Source: Promethearchaeota archaeon
GTDB lineage: Archaea; Asgardarchaeota; Lokiarchaeia; Helarchaeales; RDOG01
Direction: 5' to 3'
DNA: 64,000 nt
NCBI GenBank assembly: GCA_011365055.1
Contig: RDOG01000004.1
Location: forward strand, 1-64,000
The notes under the pieces were generated by a model, which saw only the letters and a program-made list of their open reading frames with translations, made no database searches and was not told the origin of the DNA. A program made the translations under genes and the position numbers. This document shows positions 49,459 through 58,904 of the stretch, piece by piece. Every line of letters starts with the position of its first letter. Position 1 is the first letter of the stretch.

Positions 49459-50865
49459 ATGAGCAGAAGGCAAAGTAGGGCAGAAAGAAGAAAACAGAAG
49501 GATCATACATGGTTTCATTATAAAAAACCAACAGGTATACGAGATTTTTTCAAAGTTTTTAACATGCAATCATGGAATGCAGGAGCTCCAGTTCTAGATA
49601 CAAATGAAGTAGTCGATAAAGTTGGAGATTTCATAAATAACTTTAAAAAATTTCAAAAAATGGATTTAGATTATCTAAGAACTGTCTTACCTTTACGTTA
49701 TTGTAATATTTTACCCCGAAATTATTCTGCGATGCTCTTTGCTTTATATATAAATGCATTTGCTAAAAATGATGGTGTGGAATTTCTGGACGCATTTAAA
49801 AATATGGAAAAAATTAATGCAGAATTTGAAAATCCTGAGTCTAAAAAAATAGAATATGATCTTTACATGTTAAATAAGGATGTAAGAGAAAAGTTCTTAG
49901 AAATTGCAGAAGGAAGAAAAAAAGGTGCAGTTTTTTTATTAATAAATTCAAGAATGGAATGTCCAGAATTGTCAGAACCCTTGGATGTCATCCTATTACT
50001 TGATACTGAGATGTTTTTAAACAGGAACGCAACTGTTTATGCATTTCTCAATTTTAAAAAAAATCCAGAATATATTTTTCCCGAAGCACTTGTATTTTTT
50101 AATGATAAAAAAGATGTTGAAAAAGAACAATATATTGAAGCTTTCTATCAAGATTACCAACAAAATCGAATTTCTTACACCAAATTACTTTGGAAACCAG
50201 ATGCAAAAATATCAGATTATAGAGCTCATGAAATATTTAATAAATTAAACAGATCTTCCCAAAAAATTAATTATTACAAAGCAAAAACCATGATTTGGCA
50301 TAAAAAACCAAAGATATATGATAAGTCCAAAGGTAAAAAATTCGAAGAAAATTTAAAACGAATTAATATTAAGAAAAATTTAAATGATTTTACTAAGAAT
50401 TTTAAAGTCTATTTACCAAAAGACACGATTATATTACAGAATTACCATGCCATGTTTGGATTATTGAAGATTCCAAAATTTTATCATTGGACTCCAGCGC
50501 CAGCATTAAGAATTACCGCATATCGAATTATCAAGCGTCGATTATTTCTATATCGGATGGTTGGGCCTTTTCGAGAAGTTTGTGGATTGCCTAAACGAAA
50601 AAAAGTCAATGGAAAAATAGAAATTTATACGAAGGATCTTCCAGAGGGAATTCCATTGGAAACTATTGATATATTGAGCCAATATGCATCTCCGAGCCAG
50701 GTACTTCATAAAATTGCTAAGTACGCTGAGAAATGTGCAGGAGATGTCGAACAAATTTTAAAATTTATCCGAGGGTTGTATCGAGCATCAAGAAAGATTT
50801 CATTGATGATAGATAGCCATGATTATGGCACGATTCCCAAAGTAGTTTCACGATACTTTATATAG
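49459..50865 (+). CDS. Hypothetical 468-aa protein, divergent from the nuclease-primase gene
   Basis: A soluble, basic protein with no membrane segment. Arg/Lys-rich N-terminus (SRRQSRAERRKQKDH), a central alpha/beta region with EPLDVILLLDTE, and a helical C-terminus (RGLYRASRKISLM). No family recognised. It shares its promoter spacer and RNA-like copy 2 with the primase fusion, so the two may work together. Confidence 0.6.
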   Translation: MSRRQSRAERRKQKDHTWFHYKKPTGIRDFFKVFNMQSWNAGAPVLDTNEVVDKVGDFINNFKKFQKMDLDYLRTVLPLRYCNILPRNYSAMLFALYINAFAKNDGVEFLDAFKNMEKINAEFENPESKKIEYDLYMLNKDVREKFLEIAEGRKKGAVFLLINSRMECPELSEPLDVILLLDTEMFLNRNATVYAFLNFKKNPEYIFPEALVFFNDKKDVEKEQYIEAFYQDYQQNRISYTKLLWKPDAKISDYRAHEIFNKLNRSSQKINYYKAKTMIWHKKPKIYDKSKGKKFEENLKRINIKKNLNDFTKNFKVYLPKDTIILQNYHAMFGLLKIPKFYHWTPAPALRITAYRIIKRRLFLYRMVGPFREVCGLPKRKKVNGKIEIYTKDLPEGIPLETIDILSQYASPSQVLHKIAKYAEKCAGDVEQILKFIRGLYRASRKISLMIDSHDYGTIPKVVSRYFI

Positions 50866-50886
50866 GAATAAAGCTAGTATATTAAC

Positions 50887-51093
50887 ATGGAATGGTATCA
50901 TTGGGTATTAGCTATAGTTGGATTGGCTGTTGGAATCATAGCTTTCTGGTTTTTAACTTATTATTTAATTGCACCTGCAATTATTTATGCTTTTAATCTA
51001 GATATGGAAGTCTTACCTGTTACTTTGATAATATTTTTTGGTGGGGATTCAGGTATATTTGCACTTGCAATTTGGGGCAAGCGGAGAGCATAA
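50887..51093 (+). CDS. Small two-pass membrane protein
   Basis: A 68-aa protein with two hydrophobic segments (WVLAIVGLAVGIIAFWFL... and PVTLIIFFGGDSGIFALAIW) and a basic C-terminal KRRA. It lies 21 bp after the preceding gene, probably in the same transcript. No family. Confidence 0.55.
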   Translation: MEWYHWVLAIVGLAVGIIAFWFLTYYLIAPAIIYAFNLDMEVLPVTLIIFFGGDSGIFALAIWGKRRA

Positions 51094-51248
51094 TATTTTC
51101 TTTTTTTTTAATTATAATAATAGCATTATAATAAATTAAGATCGAAGATAAAAGGATTAATAAATAAATTTTAAATTAACAAGATTGAGGATTTACAAGT
51201 AATTAATTTCATAAAGATTTTTATCCAATAGACGGTGGGTGAAAAAAG

Positions 51249-51716
51249 TTGGGTAATTTCCTATATTCTGAATTGGATAATCCAAATAAAGAGTTCATGC
51301 TATTAGCTCCACACATGTACAAATGTTTTAAAGAATTAGGAGCAAAATATATAGAAGAATTATTTCCAAAATTTGATGAAATTCAATATGAATTGATTAA
51401 AGAACGATGGGATAACATGATCTCCACCTCAAGAATGGTTATTGCGGGAAATTTCACACCTGAACAATCATCAAAGATCATGTTATATACTTTACCACAC
51501 GTAATAAGTACTCGAACAGATTTACAAACGGGATTAGTGAAATTATTATATGGAGATTCTGTTGATGTCAGTGCAGTTATGATGAATGATTTGACAGGTG
51601 AGATAGTAACTTGCATGAATGGGCATGAAGATATAGCCTTAGTAATGAAATTTTTCATTAAAATAAATTCACCATCATTTTTAGTGCGTTTAACTCGAAT
51701 ACAGCAAGGAAATTAA
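51249..51716 (+). pseudogene. Truncated tandem paralog of the following gene
   Basis: The first about 125 residues closely match the gene at 51992 (LLAPHMYKCFKELGA, RWDNMISTSR, YTLPHVISTRTDLQTGL, VTCMNGHE). After GHE the sequence diverges into an unrelated tail and stops at 155 aa, against 384 for the paralog. It starts with TTG. It could be a decaying duplicate or a short functional N-terminal module. Confidence 0.65.
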
Positions 51717-51991
51717 AAGGGTATGAAGTAGAATTGAGATTTTTTAAGTAGGGTAAAAAATATAATGAAAATAGTAATTACAGATGTAATGAGGATTTTA
51801 ATGAAAAAAGATCAAAATTGTACACCTTGGCAATTAAAAATAAAGTTAAGTTTATTAAATTGAGTAATTAAAAGTAAGGCTTGATAGCATGAATATTAAA
51901 AACGAAGAAAGATTGGGATTTTCTCTTATGAGTAATTCAAAATCGAATCTTAAAATATTAATTTTCCATAGATTTTTAATAGGAGGGTTTT

Positions 51992-53146
51992 TTGATAGTG
52001 AAGTTTAGTTTTTTAGAATTTGAACATCCGAATAAAGAATACATGTTGCTTGCACCTCACATGTATAAATGTTTTAAGGAATTAGGTGCAGATTACATTG
52101 AGAGTTTATTCCCGAAGTTCGATGAGATACAATATGATTTAATAAAAGAACGGTGGGATAACATGATTTCGACATCTCGGTTGGTTGTATCAGGGAAATT
52201 TACTCAAGAAGAAACATCAAAAATGATGTTATATACTCTGCCTCATGTTATAAGCACTCGGACTGACCTTCAGACGGGTTTGGTGAAACTCTTATATGGA
52301 GACTCAGTTGATGTTACGGCAATAATGCTAAACGATCTCACAGGTCACGTGGTAACTTGCATGAACGGGCACGAGGAACAGGGAATTAGCGTTGACTGGT
52401 GGAACGTTGGGATGAATGATGAGTTATTGGAGAGAAGACACCGTAAACTTGGGGTAAAAATCAAGGATATTTATAATAAAACTAAAAATGTGGCAAAGAC
52501 AGCTAGGTTAATTTTAGATGTAATGAAAGACATTAGAAATGAACGAACGCCTCAATGGAGTACATCATTATATTCAATAGTAATGCTTCATACATCAGGT
52601 TTATTTAATTTCTTTGTCGAACCAAGCAACTACGAAGTATTAGGTTCTGTCTGGGATGGATATAATAGTAAAAAATATTATGGCATGAAAGATCATTGGT
52701 TTTTATTTTATCCTGACCTTCCTCTCATTAATTCGATGGCGTTAACGTCTAGAGGATCTTTTATTAGTAGGTTAGGAGGATTAACAAGTGGGAAAGCTTT
52801 ATGTATTCATACCATTGAGGATCCTGCAATTGATTGGATTCATGAAGATGTTCCCGAAGCATACCCAGCAGTAGTACAACATTCTCGGGAAATTGGAGTT
52901 CCAGTTGCACGCATGACACTAGAATGTAATGTTGCAGGGAAAGATAATTTACTAACTCCCAATGAGGAATTAAATAGAAAATATCCATCCGGAACAAGGG
53001 TAAAAGCGGAAGATATAAATGTAACAGAAAGAGAATTTTATAAGGGATTTCTGACTAATGTAATGGATGATGCTCCAATAGATATTAAAGTTACAGAAAA
53101 AAACTTGGTCTCAAAAAATTTTGGGAAAAATACTACTTTTTATTAA
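51992..53146 (+). CDS. Hypothetical 384-aa protein, full-length paralog
   Basis: Family not recognised. An N-terminal region (LAPHMYKCFKELGADYIE, LPHVISTRTDLQTGLVKLLYG, TCMNGHEEQG) shared with the upstream copy is followed by a second region rich in strands (GLFNFFVEPSNYEVLG, WFLFYPDLPL, GVPVARMTLECNVAG). AGGAGG at 51981-51986 precedes TTG 51992 by 5 nt, which decides the start over GTG 51998. No membrane segment; probably cytosolic. Adjacent duplication shows local gene amplification. Confidence 0.6.
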   Translation: MIVKFSFLEFEHPNKEYMLLAPHMYKCFKELGADYIESLFPKFDEIQYDLIKERWDNMISTSRLVVSGKFTQEETSKMMLYTLPHVISTRTDLQTGLVKLLYGDSVDVTAIMLNDLTGHVVTCMNGHEEQGISVDWWNVGMNDELLERRHRKLGVKIKDIYNKTKNVAKTARLILDVMKDIRNERTPQWSTSLYSIVMLHTSGLFNFFVEPSNYEVLGSVWDGYNSKKYYGMKDHWFLFYPDLPLINSMALTSRGSFISRLGGLTSGKALCIHTIEDPAIDWIHEDVPEAYPAVVQHSREIGVPVARMTLECNVAGKDNLLTPNEELNRKYPSGTRVKAEDINVTEREFYKGFLTNVMDDAPIDIKVTEKNLVSKNFGKNTTFY

Positions 53147-53164
53147 TTTTTAATTATTTCATTT

Positions 53165-54502
53165 TTATTTTTTCGTTAATATATTTTCAATTACTTTCTT
53201 TTTTATTTTTAAATGATCAACATTCACATACATATTGTCAATCAATATGCCAAGCTCTTCAATGTCATCTATATTTATATTAAACTCTATTAACTCGGAT
53301 ATTATAGATTCAGCAATTTGTTTTGATAGATTCCTATCATCTTGAGTAATAAAATCACGCTGAAATTCGTGTACCAAATTATTTCTTTTTGAATATAAAT
53401 CTTTAATTAATGTTTTTAGGTATTTTTCTGCAATAATTTTCTCTAAATTCTTCGTAAATGATTCATCTGTTTGCTTTCTTCCCATTTTCATTATTTTCTC
53501 AATAATGACCCAAAATTTTAGAAATGAAAATTCCAATTTTTTTTCTATTATGGCATCCAAATAAAGGGCAAATATGTCCTCAAAGAATGATTTTAGAGTA
53601 GAATTTTTTTGTTTATCATAAAAATCTAAGAATTTCATTAATTGATTATAATTCCCATTAATATTATTATCGATTTTCCATTTATCTCTTGGAGATAGCG
53701 TCTTATATTCGTAAATTTTGTTAAAATCATAATTTTTCCAATTATTTGAATTTGGATAAAAAATCTCTTTATTTTCTTTCACTACTAATAAAAATTTTTC
53801 TAAGGGATTTTCAGATAATGACATATCATTTGGATCTCCTATCCATTGTTCAGTATCAATAAAAGCATGTATTGAAAAGGCCAGAATTCCAAAAAATAGT
53901 TTGATTTTTTTAAACAATACTTCATCAAAATCATAATAAGGATCTTTTGAATTAATTTCCATTTTTAAAATAACTTTTCGATTTCTGTATGCATTTTTAT
54001 AATTACTACTTTTTATTTCATTTACTATTGGTTGAGATAATTTTTCAAATTTAATTCCCAAAACATGATCTATTTTTGACATTAGATTAGATTCTTCTTC
54101 AATTTTTAACTTAAATTCAATTTTGGAAGGAATGAAAAAAGAATAGTCCATTTTTTGCCGTTCTTGATACGCTTTATTTTCCTTATTAAAGAACAAAATA
54201 AAATTTTTAAATGTCAGCTCTTCTCCACTTTTTCTTAATTCACAGAGAATTTTGTTTAAAGAACTCGTAAAAATTAATGCGCGCCCACCCCACCAAGTAA
54301 ACTTGACAATTTTTTTAACATTTGTCTTTTCCAAAAGGTGATATTGAATAATAGTTAATAAAAATTTCATTCTTTGTATATTGTCTCCCGATAATCTACA
54401 CGTAGAAGGATCTTCAATTAAATTACAAGCTTCCTTTATTAATTGATCCAATTCTTCAACTATTTTTTCACATTTAAATGTCTTTCTTAAGACGATAGTC
54501 AT
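53165..54502 (-). CDS. HEPN-motif protein, possible RNase of a defence system
   Basis: A 445-aa, Lys-rich protein. The C-terminal helical region contains FLKFWVIIEKIMK and then KRNNLVHEF, giving R373-x4-H378, the Rx4-6H signature of HEPN nucleases, next to helices typical of Apea-HEPN proteins. The N-terminal 300 residues are not recognised. It converges with the 384-aa gene and lies upstream of a winged-helix gene in the same direction. HEPN proteins often act as toxin or abortive-infection RNases; that role here is an inference. Confidence 0.6.
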   Translation of the reverse strand: MTIVLRKTFKCEKIVEELDQLIKEACNLIEDPSTCRLSGDNIQRMKFLLTIIQYHLLEKTNVKKIVKFTWWGGRALIFTSSLNKILCELRKSGEELTFKNFILFFNKENKAYQERQKMDYSFFIPSKIEFKLKIEEESNLMSKIDHVLGIKFEKLSQPIVNEIKSSNYKNAYRNRKVILKMEINSKDPYYDFDEVLFKKIKLFFGILAFSIHAFIDTEQWIGDPNDMSLSENPLEKFLLVVKENKEIFYPNSNNWKNYDFNKIYEYKTLSPRDKWKIDNNINGNYNQLMKFLDFYDKQKNSTLKSFFEDIFALYLDAIIEKKLEFSFLKFWVIIEKIMKMGRKQTDESFTKNLEKIIAEKYLKTLIKDLYSKRNNLVHEFQRDFITQDDRNLSKQIAESIISELIEFNINIDDIEELGILIDNMYVNVDHLKIKKKVIENILTKK

Positions 54503-54645
54503 TTTGATTCGCCTAATTCTTGTTCAATATAAATTTGTTTTTTGTTTGGGTAAAAAGAATTTTAATTAAATAGGGTTTTTAATTAAAAACTTTTATTATG
54601 ACAAATTCTAATGAAAATAACGATATTTGAATATAAAAAATAATA

Positions 54646-55308
54646 TTATAATTGAATCCTATGATTATTAAGGATTGAAAATTCCTTTTCATTAAATTGT
54701 CGGTTAGTTACATATAATAATCCCAAATCACTCAATTTTTTAAGATTCTTTTGAGCTTTATAATAAGAATCAAGCTTTAGATCCTTACTAATTTCCTTCA
54801 TCGTTCTTGGAACTCCTTTTTTCATTAAATAATCATAAATTATCATTATTGACTTTGAAGGATTTTGAGGTACAGGTGGACTGACAAATTGACAATAATA
54901 TTGATTTTCATTTTTTTCAATAAAATAACCCATCGAACCTCGTTGCAAATAAGAGAGAATATTTAGAAATCGAGTAAAAAGCAAAAGATTAGTTATTAAT
55001 GAAAAATTAACTATTGAAGGATTAGATAATTTGTGGATCTCTTCTATTTTAAAAATATTAAAAATGTTATCAGAGAGGATATCAAATGGAATGATCGTGA
55101 TATCTTTCTCTTTGATATCGAAACTAAATGTAAATGCATCCTTATATTTTGAGGATTTTTCAAGTTCTTCAGGAGAAATAAATACTATTAATTCTTTAAA
55201 ATCTGGGCTACTTTCAACTATTTTTTGCCTTCCATTGATTGAAATTGTATCTGAAAATTGATTAGAATAAAATGGTAAAATCTCTGCCTGGAAATTTAAA
55301 TTCATCAT
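54646..55308 (-). CDS. Protein with C-terminal winged-helix, likely regulator
   Basis: A 220-aa protein. The first 140 residues are not recognised. Residues about 150-210 (IMIIYDYLMKKGVPRTMKEI..LKKLSDLGLLYV) form a clear winged helix-turn-helix. It is transcribed divergently from the NurA-like gene across a 93-bp spacer, the usual layout of a local regulator. Confidence 0.6.
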   Translation of the reverse strand: MMNLNFQAEILPFYSNQFSDTISINGRQKIVESSPDFKELIVFISPEELEKSSKYKDAFTFSFDIKEKDITIIPFDILSDNIFNIFKIEEIHKLSNPSIVNFSLITNLLLFTRFLNILSYLQRGSMGYFIEKNENQYYCQFVSPPVPQNPSKSIMIIYDYLMKKGVPRTMKEISKDLKLDSYYKAQKNLKKLSDLGLLYVTNRQFNEKEFSILNNHRIQL

Positions 55309-55401
55309 TTCTATTTTTTTAAATATTTTTTCTAAACTTATATATATTACTTTTAGTTTGGCAATTTTTATGCTAAAATATTTAATTAAATTTGAACGCC
55401 A
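55309..55401. promoter_or_regulatory. Divergent promoter spacer of the NurA/HerA/Mre11-like operon
   Basis: A 93-bp AT-rich region; TTATATATATTAC at about 55337-55349 and AAAATATTTAATTAAA at about 55375-55390 are TATA-like. Probably the target of the adjacent winged-helix protein. Confidence 0.4.
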
Positions 55402-56670
55402 ATGGATAATTATATGATAAGTCCAAAAAATTTGAAAGTTGTAATAAAGGAATTACAACAAAATGTTGATGTTTTAGTTAACTCAATTTGTCAATTGTTG
55501 ATTAAACCTATTCGTGATCCGATTACGCTAGATTCCGACATAAATCATGATGATTCGATAATTGAAAAAATACTTTCAGAAATTAAAATGAATGACATTC
55601 TATTCATTTCTACTGACGGAAGTTCTATAAATACTCAAGAATATACTCGGACAGTAGGATTAAATGCGACTGTAAATTTACTATGGGGTCCAGAATTTGA
55701 TGTTCCAATAATAATCAAGAAATATAGAGAATCAGAATTCCAAATTCCTTCATTGATAAGTACCGAGAGAATTCAACAGGAATTAATCACTCCAATATGC
55801 ATTTTAACGACAATTAAAACGGGCGAATTACCTTGTAAAGATTGTCCTATATTGAAAAATAATTGTATCTTGAAAAGCAAAAAGAATATTTTACGAGATC
55901 TAACCAATTTTCGTGCAATTGGTATTTTAGATTTGACAATAGACTTTAGTTTCATTAAAAAACAAGCTCACGTTTCACCACAAGCAAAAAATTTGATATT
56001 GAACACTGTTAAATGGGTATATCGCCAAATTCGCGATAATAATCTAGAAATTATTTTTATTACTCACGGATCTCGTGATAAGCGTTTCATGTATGAAATA
56101 AAAAATGATATAGATTATATGTTTAAGAGATCAGGGGAATTTGATACGAAACTAATTGAAGAAATAAAAAAATATTGTGAAAACAACCGGAATGACGATA
56201 AATTTTCATCAATTAGAAATACATTAAGAGACTTCGTAAGAGATTTTAAGGTAATATCACATAATTATACAGATTTCGATCTATTTCGTAGTTATTTTAA
56301 TAAAAAGGGAAATTCCACACCATTATTTCAAATTAAAGATCCAAATTCTTTAGAATATTATGAAGGAGTTGAAACGGGATATATGCTAACTACTTGGGGA
56401 TATTTTGAATTAATCGATAATAAATTCTTATATGTTCCCTTAGATGATATTAAAGTTGGATTCCCTTTGAACAGTGACCCAGAATTCTTATATAAATTAT
56501 TTTTATTCGATACGGCTTTAGGAAAGGGTCATAGCTTATCCTTGACTTTGGCTCACACGTTAATATCTCCTGGAAGAAAAACTCGAGAATTATTATCACA
56601 AATACTTGCGGATTTACATCAAATTCCAAAATCGTTAAAAAACATACAAAAATGGAGATTTATGAAATGA
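55402..56670 (+). CDS. NurA-like nuclease
   Basis: A 422-aa protein. ISTDGSSI is the likely NurA motif I (DGS) with catalytic Asp. A second acidic strand, GILDLTIDF, and a C-terminal HSLSLTLAHTLISPGRKTRELL match the NurA layout. A Cys-rich insert (LPCKDCPILKNNC, about 150-162) could bind metal. NurA works with the HerA pump in end resection. Its stop overlaps the HerA-like start by ATGA. NurA identity is by motif and context. Confidence 0.65.
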   Translation: MDNYMISPKNLKVVIKELQQNVDVLVNSICQLLIKPIRDPITLDSDINHDDSIIEKILSEIKMNDILFISTDGSSINTQEYTRTVGLNATVNLLWGPEFDVPIIIKKYRESEFQIPSLISTERIQQELITPICILTTIKTGELPCKDCPILKNNCILKSKKNILRDLTNFRAIGILDLTIDFSFIKKQAHVSPQAKNLILNTVKWVYRQIRDNNLEIIFITHGSRDKRFMYEIKNDIDYMFKRSGEFDTKLIEEIKKYCENNRNDDKFSSIRNTLRDFVRDFKVISHNYTDFDLFRSYFNKKGNSTPLFQIKDPNSLEYYEGVETGYMLTTWGYFELIDNKFLYVPLDDIKVGFPLNSDPEFLYKLFLFDTALGKGHSLSLTLAHTLISPGRKTRELLSQILADLHQIPKSLKNIQKWRFMK

Positions 56671-58904
56671 AGAAAGAAAATTCTAAGCAAAATACTAAAG
56701 ATTCTATTAATGGAAAAAAATATGGAACTTTAGTTGGGATAAATGGGCGTATAGGCTATATTCTAGCTAAGAAAATTGAAAAAAAGGATCAAAATGTCGA
56801 AATACCGAGTATAATTCCTTTTTTTCTTGAAGCTGATCCTTATTATATTTTTGTTTACAAACATGTTTTTGCAGGTCCAGATCAAAATCTTCCGAGTTTT
56901 TATTTTGAGAGGAAAGATGGAAGTATGATGCTCATTGACCCTGCACGTAAAATCTTAATAAATTCATCATTAACTAGCTATTCTTCAGAAGGGATTTTAA
57001 TTCCTAAAGAGAATAAATTTATGGATATCCTTGAACCCCTCTCTTCTCTGATGATTTCAGATAATTCTGAAAAATTGCAAGAAATTTTTAAAGAATCTGA
57101 TTTTGATTTCTTTAATTATTTACCAAATTATATTAAAGAAGAAAGTTTAAGTGATTTGTTTGTACAATTCCTTAATAAATATGGTTCTATTCTATCAGCT
57201 GAGAATAAAGAAAAATTGTTAAATATAATAGCAAAATTAATTCAAAAAGGATTAGATGCAGATAATAAAAAAATCAAAAGAGTTTTAGAAGCTCTAACAG
57301 ATGGAAAAACCGATTGTTTGGCTTTAGGATTTGAAAACAATCAAGTAATCGGAATTGTATTAAAAGACCTTAATCTGGGAGATCTAATAGTATTTAATGA
57401 GAATGGACAAAAAATAATAACTGTTTTTACAAATAGCGGGAAAATATGTGTGTTTTCTCCACTATTTCAACTTCAAAATAACAAAAATTTCAATCGTAAA
57501 GTATCTACAATATCTTGTGGTTCACTTGGATCAAAAGATTCATTAAATGGAATATTTGAAGAATTCATGAAATTAGGAGTCGATTCTGAAACTATTTCCA
57601 TCCAAATAGGGATTATTGAAAATACTAAAGTTCCATATGAAGTTTTATTTCATCCTAAAAAAATTAATCACTCAATAATAGCCTCTATTTCAGGAGGAGG
57701 TAAAGGAAATCTCAATAAAAATATCATTTCGAGTAATGCTTTTTTAGATAATAAACAAAGATTAGCAATGATAGTTTTTGATGATGTGCCCGAATTTAAA
57801 TCGAATAGATCTAATACTGAATGGGGATTAGAATGTTTGGAAGGATTATTTAAGGATTTTCCCATTGAATTTGTTAATCCTAAAAAAGATAGTAAATATA
57901 AGCTTTCCTTAATTCATATTTCTGCAAGTGAAATAATATATGAAGCTAGGGGATTAAGAGCAGAAAGCGCATTTTACACTGCAAAATTTATTTTTTATCA
58001 GAAAAACGAAGAATTAATTCATATTATCAATGGACAGAAAAGATATGATATTATAACTCCGGATTTAATTCAGTGGATATTATTTGATAAAGACTGTGAA
58101 AATGAACTGAGAGAAGAGAAATACAATCAAACTAGCATCGAAGTAATGCAGCGGACTGTAAGAAATTATATCAGGGATAACAGAAATTTCCTAAAAGCTT
58201 ATATTGATTTTAACAGTCAAGAAATTAAAAACGATGATTTAAAAAACAAAGAAAACTTGATTGACTATTTATTAGGAGAAATAGAAAATAGAAAAACCAT
58301 AATAATAGACCAATCAGATTTAAATGACCTTCAGAAATTAGCACTACAACGTAGTATCATAAATAACATATTAGAATATAGGGAAACTTACTCTTCGAAA
58401 GAGAATGGAAACATTCCTTGTCAGATAATCATTGAAGAGGCAACTTCAACAATGGAAGATCAGACGAGTGATCAATTAAGAATATTCCGAAAAGTCTTAA
58501 CAAAAGCAAGAAAATTCGGAATGGGACTTACTCTAATTCTACAACATTCTGAAGGATTAGATCAACGATTAGTTAATCAATTAGGTTGGATGGTCGCTCT
58601 TCCTATTCCATCTGACGGTATTAGAAGTAAATTAATAAAGAATGCCGCAGGGGATTTTGGTCCATTTGATATTAGCATAAAAAAATCAACTACAGGACAA
58701 GCAGTCATTTGTCAGAATCAAAGACTATCTTATCTACCAGTTCCTGTTCAAGTTTGGCATTATGAAAAACGAGTTAAAGACCTTTGGAGGAAAAAAGTAT
58801 TAACTTTAGATGATTTAACAAAAAAGTCTGTTAAAAATACCTTAGAAAAATATGGATTACCAGCAGATGCAATCAATTTTATTTTCAAGGAGGAATCCAA
58901 ATGA
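56667..58904 (+). CDS. HerA-like ATPase with divergent P-loop
   Basis: About 745 aa. The P-loop position reads SGGGKGNLNKN (about 342-352), where HerA has a TGSGKS[NT]-type loop; the lysine is kept but the Ser/Thr after it is Gly. IIIEEATSTM is a Walker-B-like EE motif, and the C-terminus has LTLILQHSEGLDQRLVNQLG, like the HerA arginine-finger/sensor region. I chose ATG 56667 (ATGA overlap with the NurA-like stop); ATG 56652 is possible. It should form a hexameric DNA pump with the nuclease. ATPase activity may be reduced. Confidence 0.7.
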   Translation: MKKENSKQNTKDSINGKKYGTLVGINGRIGYILAKKIEKKDQNVEIPSIIPFFLEADPYYIFVYKHVFAGPDQNLPSFYFERKDGSMMLIDPARKILINSSLTSYSSEGILIPKENKFMDILEPLSSLMISDNSEKLQEIFKESDFDFFNYLPNYIKEESLSDLFVQFLNKYGSILSAENKEKLLNIIAKLIQKGLDADNKKIKRVLEALTDGKTDCLALGFENNQVIGIVLKDLNLGDLIVFNENGQKIITVFTNSGKICVFSPLFQLQNNKNFNRKVSTISCGSLGSKDSLNGIFEEFMKLGVDSETISIQIGIIENTKVPYEVLFHPKKINHSIIASISGGGKGNLNKNIISSNAFLDNKQRLAMIVFDDVPEFKSNRSNTEWGLECLEGLFKDFPIEFVNPKKDSKYKLSLIHISASEIIYEARGLRAESAFYTAKFIFYQKNEELIHIINGQKRYDIITPDLIQWILFDKDCENELREEKYNQTSIEVMQRTVRNYIRDNRNFLKAYIDFNSQEIKNDDLKNKENLIDYLLGEIENRKTIIIDQSDLNDLQKLALQRSIINNILEYRETYSSKENGNIPCQIIIEEATSTMEDQTSDQLRIFRKVLTKARKFGMGLTLILQHSEGLDQRLVNQLGWMVALPIPSDGIRSKLIKNAAGDFGPFDISIKKSTTGQAVICQNQRLSYLPVPVQVWHYEKRVKDLWRKKVLTLDDLTKKSVKNTLEKYGLPADAINFIFKEESK

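Noticed and set aside
51717..51991. Remaining C-terminal part of the truncated paralog
   Set aside because: I compared this spacer by eye with the 384-aa protein and found no matching stretch; a 32-codon frame starting near 51764 is unsupported.
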